This document shows positions 60,314 to 64,000 of a stretch of 64,000 nt of DNA, piece by piece (positions within the stretch are counted from its first letter, which is position 1; each line of letters opens with the position of its first letter). The notes under the pieces are model-generated. The model did no database searches and was not told where the DNA came from. It saw only the letters and a list, made by a program, of their open reading frames with translations. The DNA lies in the NCBI GenBank assembly GCA_965213845.1, contig CBDCAI010000005.1, positions 868,001 to 932,000 of the forward strand. Direction: 5' to 3'. The translations under genes and the position numbers were made by a program. This stretch comes from JBBROS01 sp965213845. Lineage in GTDB: Bacteria > Pseudomonadota > Alphaproteobacteria > Acetobacterales > Acetobacteraceae.

Positions 60314-61143
60314 ATGACGAGAATGTGCTTCCGGACGCGGAGGACCAACGAGAGCCCGATCAGCACCAGAAGCGCTGTCATCCAGGTGTCGTAGATGAAG
60401 TCGTAGTGTGGGTGGACACCCGGTCCGAACTGCCCGGCGCGGATCATCTCCAGGTTCTGGATGCTGGGCGACCAGGCGAGGATCCTCTGGAAGCTTTCCG
60501 GCACCCAGTCCACCATGAAGAAGGTGCCGGAGAACGGGATCGACAAGTAGCTGATGATACCCACCGAGCGCTCGACGATGTCGGACATCTCGCTCAGGCT
60601 CGAGATGATGAGGGCCGTCGCGTAGCTGAAGAAGATATGGTAGAACAGCCCGGCGTACATGAGCGAGACATCGACCGGAAGGTCCATGTAGCCGGTCACG
60701 ATGGCACCCGTCATGACGATCCCGCCCGCCATCAACGTGCCGATCACCTCGAGCGCGACGCGGGAGGTGATGATGTCCAGCGGCGTGACCTGGCGATGGA
60801 ACAGCAGGCTGCCGTTCGATTCGAAGGCCTTCACGCCGCGGCCGATGCAGTGCCGCCACATGGTGAGCGGCACATACCCGGTGACGACGATGGCGGTGAC
60901 GCCGACGCCGTGTTCATGGGCAGGTCGCAGCAGGCTCCAACCGATCGTAACGCCGGCGCAGAACAGGATGGGCTCGCCGATGATCCACAGGAAGCCGATG
61001 TTCTCCCGGCCGTAGCGGGTGTTCATCTCGCGGATGACCAGGGCACCGAGTACGCGGAACTGGACGACGAGCGACATCCAGAGACTGGTGCCGTTCGGCT
61101 CGTAGCGCCGCATGCCCTGCGTGGGGCGGATGAAGGCGGACAC
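60310..61143 (-). CDS. kpsM: Capsular polysaccharide ABC exporter permease (KpsM/CtrC type)
   Basis: 277 residues, six helices. ABC2-type N-terminus LGALVIREMNTRYGRENIGF, then GFLWIIGEPILFCAGVTIGW, and SVGIISYLSIPFSGTFFMVD. The end, LVLIGLSLVLRVRKHILVI, fits KpsM/Wzm-type permeases. With the KpsT-like ATPase it forms the inner-membrane exporter; the CtrB-like gene lies 11 bp upstream on the same transcript. Confidence 0.93.
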   Translation of the reverse strand: MSAFIRPTQGMRRYEPNGTSLWMSLVVQFRVLGALVIREMNTRYGRENIGFLWIIGEPILFCAGVTIGWSLLRPAHEHGVGVTAIVVTGYVPLTMWRHCIGRGVKAFESNGSLLFHRQVTPLDIITSRVALEVIGTLMAGGIVMTGAIVTGYMDLPVDVSLMYAGLFYHIFFSYATALIISSLSEMSDIVERSVGIISYLSIPFSGTFFMVDWVPESFQRILAWSPSIQNLEMIRAGQFGPGVHPHYDFIYDTWMTALLVLIGLSLVLRVRKHILVI

Positions 61144-61154
61144 GGGGGCTGCCT

Positions 61155-62339
61155 TCAGACCAGACGGTGCTCGCGTGCGCCGGCCAGCAGGAGGCTCGCC
61201 ATCAGGTAAATGCCGAGCAGGCTCACGAACGCGACCCCGGTGGAGACGAACCGCTTCGGATACGCCGCATAGTCGGCCAGGTTCGGCTTCACGATCTCAT
61301 CCAGGTACAGCTGCTGCCGCTCGGCCTGGATGCGCGCCGACTCGAGCGACGTCGTGGCGGAGGAAAGCTGCTTGTCGGCGAACTCGCGCTGCAGGTTCAG
61401 CATGTCGTAGGCCGTGATCTTCGGCACCAGCGAATTGTCCGCGCCGGTCACCTTGGACTTCAGCTCGTTGATCTGACTCTGCAAGGCGTTGGCCCGGCGC
61501 TGATAGTCGGCGATCAACGGCGAGTTCGGTGCCGAGACCTTCAGTTGCGTCAGCTGAAGCTCCGTGCGGGACAGAAGGGTCTGCAAGTCGCTGATCCCTT
61601 GCAGGATCGGCACCGACTGCTTCGTCGGGTCGAGCAGCGACTCGCGGTTGCGGAACTCGGCGATCTGCCTGGCCACGACCTGGACCCGCTCCTCGGACAG
61701 CGCGACCTCCTTGCGGGCATCGCGCATCGCGTTCTCGCGCTGGCGTTCGTTCATGCGGTTGACCAGCCGCTCGGCCGAGGCCAGCAGCGCCGTCGCGATC
61801 CGCTCCGAGTCGTCCGGGCGGAAGGTGCGGACCATGATCGTGGAAACGCCGGTGTTGGAGTCGAGAAGCACGTCGACGTGCTTCTGATAATATTCATAGA
61901 AGTGCTCGAACGACTCGCCCCGGAAGATCTGCGGGAACCGGGAGAGCGGGTCGGCCTCCGGACGCTCGAACACGTCATGCAGGCCGTTGACCTTGATCAG
62001 CTCGGCCAGCGCGTCGCGGGAGAGCATGAAGTCCTGCACCGCGTAGGTGTCGTCCTGCGCGCGGGAGACGCCGGCGGTCTGCAGCAGGCTGCTGAGCATC
62101 CCCGGCGACTGGGACGTCGGGCCACGAACGACGAACTTCGCCTCGGACACGAACTGCTCGGCGGCGAAGCCGAAATAGTAGGTGCCGACCGCGATGGTGG
62201 GCAGAACGACGAACAGCAGGAACCCGAGCAGCCGGCCGGACAAGCGCCTACGACGGCGGCGCGGCTGGTGAGACAGCGCATCCTGGTAATCGATCCGGGC
62301 TGTCGTGGAGCCGGGAGCAGTGAGATCTACGCCATCCAT
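61155..62339 (-). CDS. kpsE: Capsule export inner-membrane/periplasmic adaptor (KpsE/CtrB/BexC type)
   Basis: 394 residues. A basic cytoplasmic start (PRRRRRRL), helix 1 GFLLFVVLPTIAVGTYYFGF, a long periplasmic part with SEAKFVVRG and coiled-coil helices about residues 170-340 (MRDARKEVALSEERVQVVAR), a second helix TGVAFVSLLGIYLMASLLLA near 370, and a short cytoplasmic end. This polysaccharide copolymerase-type adaptor links the ABC exporter to the Wza/KpsD channel. Confidence 0.92.
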   Translation of the reverse strand: MDGVDLTAPGSTTARIDYQDALSHQPRRRRRRLSGRLLGFLLFVVLPTIAVGTYYFGFAAEQFVSEAKFVVRGPTSQSPGMLSSLLQTAGVSRAQDDTYAVQDFMLSRDALAELIKVNGLHDVFERPEADPLSRFPQIFRGESFEHFYEYYQKHVDVLLDSNTGVSTIMVRTFRPDDSERIATALLASAERLVNRMNERQRENAMRDARKEVALSEERVQVVARQIAEFRNRESLLDPTKQSVPILQGISDLQTLLSRTELQLTQLKVSAPNSPLIADYQRRANALQSQINELKSKVTGADNSLVPKITAYDMLNLQREFADKQLSSATTSLESARIQAERQQLYLDEIVKPNLADYAAYPKRFVSTGVAFVSLLGIYLMASLLLAGAREHRLV

Positions 62340-62407
62340 GAAGCAATCCTTGCCCGAGACGACAGGAAAAAACAAGGAGAGTGTCGCCCGGCCCATTCAA
62401 CAACGCT

Positions 62408-63325
62408 TCAGCGCGCCGGTGTGTTCCCGCGCCACCAGGCCACCGTTTCGGCCAGCCCGGCCGCGCCCCGGTAGCTCGGGCGGAACCCAAGCCGGGTCCC
62501 GAGCACCGCCATGGAGGCTTCGAGCCGGGGGGGATCGTCGGGCGGGCTGGGCCGGGCGCCGAGGCGAACCAGCTCGGGGCGGCCCACGATCCCGGCCAGA
62601 TCCATGATGATGTCACGGATCGGGACGCAGGCGCCCGAGGCGATGTTGACCGGCCCCGCATGGGTGCTGGCCAGGACGGTCACGAGGGCCCGGGCGGCGT
62701 CGGCCACGTGCATGAAGTCGCGCAGACCGGTCCCGTCGCCGCACAGGGCGGGCTCGCCACGCAACAGCGCCAGCGTCACGTCCGGCACCAGGCGAGACGG
62801 CGCCTCGTGCGGGCCATACAGGAAGAACAGCCGGCCCCAGGCGAGGCTGACGCCGTCCTGCACGGCGGCCGCGCCCAGGAGCTGGTGCAGCGCATGCTTG
62901 GCGACCCCGTACAGCGTGGCCGGCCGGCAGGGTGTGGTCGCCTCGTCCAGCAGGCCGTGGGTCCAGTCGTATTCCGCGCAGGTCCCGACGCCCAGCACCC
63001 GGCGGCCGCCCGCGCCGACGAAGGCCCGGTACAGCAGGAGGGAGGCGGCGACCCAGTCCAGGTTCTCGGGCGCCCGCCAGAACCGGCCGGGCGTGACGGT
63101 CCAGGCGAGGTGGACCAGGTGGCTGGGCCGGATGGCCGACAGGATCGGCGGCATGGCCGCCGGGTCCAGCAGGTCGGCGCGGTGCTGGACGACCCCGGCC
63201 GGCGCGTCCGGTAGCGGCCTGCGGGAGACGGCGTGCACCGCGAACCCGCGAGCGAGCAGCTCCGGCAAGACGGCGCGGCCGACGAACCCGCTGCCGCCGG
63301 TCACCAGCACGCAGCCTCCCGTCAT
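62408..63325 (-). CDS. NAD-dependent epimerase/dehydratase (nucleotide-sugar, extended SDR)
   Basis: 305 residues. N-terminal glycine motif LVTGGSGFVGRAVLPELL, ADLLDPAAM (Asp contacting NAD), catalytic TLYGVAKHALHQLL (YxxxK), and RLFFLYGPHE. The GTCAEYDW segment replaces the more usual SSxxVYG. Such enzymes act as 4-ketoreductases or epimerases on NDP-deoxysugars; the substrate cannot be told. Overlaps the upstream RfbC-like gene by 4 bp and stands 68 bp before the exporter genes, linking sugar synthesis to export. Confidence 0.9.
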   Translation of the reverse strand: MTGGCVLVTGGSGFVGRAVLPELLARGFAVHAVSRRPLPDAPAGVVQHRADLLDPAAMPPILSAIRPSHLVHLAWTVTPGRFWRAPENLDWVAASLLLYRAFVGAGGRRVLGVGTCAEYDWTHGLLDEATTPCRPATLYGVAKHALHQLLGAAAVQDGVSLAWGRLFFLYGPHEAPSRLVPDVTLALLRGEPALCGDGTGLRDFMHVADAARALVTVLASTHAGPVNIASGACVPIRDIIMDLAGIVGRPELVRLGARPSPPDDPPRLEASMAVLGTRLGFRPSYRGAAGLAETVAWWRGNTPAR

Positions 63326-63852
63326 GCCGGGATCGCCGGATGGGCGGTGTCGCGTTCGGACAAAATGGGGTCGTGCAGGGGCCAGGCGATGGCGAAGGCC
63401 GGGTCGTCCCACCGGGCGCCGCGGGCCAGGGCGGGCCAGTAGGTCTCAGTCATCATATAATAGACCTCGGCATCGTCGGTCAGGGTCTGGAACCCGTGCG
63501 CGAAGCCGGCCGGGATATACAGGCTGTCGCCGTTCTCGGCCGACAGGTCGAACCCGAGCCATCGGTGGCGCGTCGGCGACGACGGCCGGATGTCCACCAG
63601 CACGTCGTGGATGGCACCGCGGGTGCAGCGAACGAGCTTGCCTTCCGGATGCGGGTCGTCCTGCCAGTGCATGCCGCGCAGGGTGCCGCGCGTCTCGTTG
63701 TACGACAGGTTGCATTGCGGGAAGACGGAGGGCAGGCCGTGGGCGATGAACTCCGCGCTGCAGAAGGTTCGGGCGAAATGTCCGCGGGGGTCCCTGCGGA
63801 TTTCCGGACGAAGCAGCCAGGCGCCCTGCAGGTGGAGTGGCTGGAAGATCAA
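63322..63852 (-). CDS. rfbC: dTDP-4-dehydrorhamnose 3,5-epimerase (RmlC/RfbC family)
   Basis: 176 residues, cupin-like RmlC fold. RPEIRRDPRGHFARTF, TRGTLRGMHWQ with the catalytic histidine, EGKLVRCTRGAIHDVLVDIR, SLYIPAGFAHGFQTL and VYYMMTETYWP with the conserved tyrosines, then GARWDDPAFAIAWP. It epimerises the C3 and/or C5 position of a 4-keto-6-deoxy sugar. Best start is TTG at 63852, overlapping the stop of the upstream C-methyltransferase (TTGA). No rmlABD genes are visible, so the sugar need not be rhamnose. Confidence 0.92.
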   Translation of the reverse strand: MIFQPLHLQGAWLLRPEIRRDPRGHFARTFCSAEFIAHGLPSVFPQCNLSYNETRGTLRGMHWQDDPHPEGKLVRCTRGAIHDVLVDIRPSSPTRHRWLGFDLSAENGDSLYIPAGFAHGFQTLTDDAEVYYMMTETYWPALARGARWDDPAFAIAWPLHDPILSERDTAHPAIPA

Positions 63853-64000
63853 GGCAGGACCCGCACCGTCGGGATCGGGACGACGAACCGGCCGCCCCAG
63901 TCGCGGATGCCGGCCATCTGGGCGGTGATCTCCGCCTCCAGGTTCCAGGGCAGGATCAGCAGGTAGTCCGGCCGGGCTTCCATGATGGCCTCGGGCGCGC
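63849..64000 (-). CDS. Sugar C-methyltransferase, C-terminal part (5' end outside window)
   Basis: The last 50 residues run in from the right edge: MEARPDYLLILPWNLEAEI, then GIRDWGGRFVVPIPTVRVLP. PDYLLILPWNL followed by GGRFVVPIP is the C-terminal signature of class I SAM-dependent sugar C-methyltransferases (NovU/TylC3-like) that methylate C3 of NDP-4-keto sugars. Coupled to the RfbC-like epimerase, it implies a branched-chain deoxysugar in the exported glycan. The rest of the protein is not visible. Confidence 0.8.
   Translation of the reverse strand, partial: APEAIMEARPDYLLILPWNLEAEITAQMAGIRDWGGRFVVPIPTVRVLP

Overview
The window is a very GC-rich, densely coding bacterial chromosome segment with no insertion sequences, phage genes, tRNA/rRNA genes or CRISPR arrays that I could see. 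The gene content (PetP/PetR-type regulators beside a branched-chain aminotransferase, GlcDEF, a large GlnD, a YraN protein, a zinc-less L36, many high-affinity ABC importers and MHS/ACS-type MFS carriers) suggests an alphaproteobacterium, most likely Rhodospirillales/Acetobacteraceae. That placement is inference from protein character, not a database result. Very high third-position GC leaves long antisense open frames throughout; these are treated as shadows.

Layout. 1-5604: end of a LysR regulator, an Ogt-type alkyl-DNA repair protein, a quinone oxidoreductase, then a leftward, translationally coupled operon (NUDIX hydrolase, alanyl-tRNA editing protein, 3-mercaptopyruvate/thiosulfate sulfurtransferase, cystathionine beta-lyase). 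5605-8275: short tandem repeats, a small secreted-protein gene broken by an in-frame stop and a frameshift, an XRE regulator, hydroxypyruvate isomerase, and the only long gap (about 350 bp), which may hold a gene remnant. 8276-14821: an AI-2E-family membrane protein, a four-gene dipeptide/oligopeptide ABC importer lacking its binding protein, YraN, a cupin, and the unlisted small gene rpmJ with its own promoter. 14930-21290: glycolate oxidase glcDEF, a TPR protein, an ATC-hydrolase-like protein and a bestrophin-like membrane protein. 21311-31021: MFS carrier, mutS, glnD with an unusual histidine-rich insert, a second MFS carrier and a repetitive secreted protein.

31087-39520: ilvE, then petP-petR and a sensor kinase, facing a complete LIV-type amino-acid ABC importer in which permease LivM and ATPase LivG are one polypeptide and a strong terminator separates the binding-protein gene from the membrane genes. 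ilvE and the importer fit a branched-chain amino-acid theme. 39696-53485: a mosaic of single transporters and enzymes (SCO1, methyltransferase, GlcG-like protein, ChrA, orphan binding proteins, a biotin-sulfoxide-reductase-like molybdoenzyme, an enolase-superfamily dehydratase with its MFS carrier, and an MBL-fold lactonase).

53502-57035: a signalling module of a membrane hybrid histidine kinase, a stand-alone receiver protein with an unrecognised N-terminal domain, and an 81-residue protein. I consider it the best candidate here for an undescribed system. 57108-64000: an M20 peptidase, then a capsule/exopolysaccharide export set (Wza-like lipoprotein, KpsT-, KpsM- and KpsE-like proteins) leading into a deoxysugar cluster (epimerase/dehydratase, RfbC-like epimerase, C-methyltransferase) that runs off the right edge.
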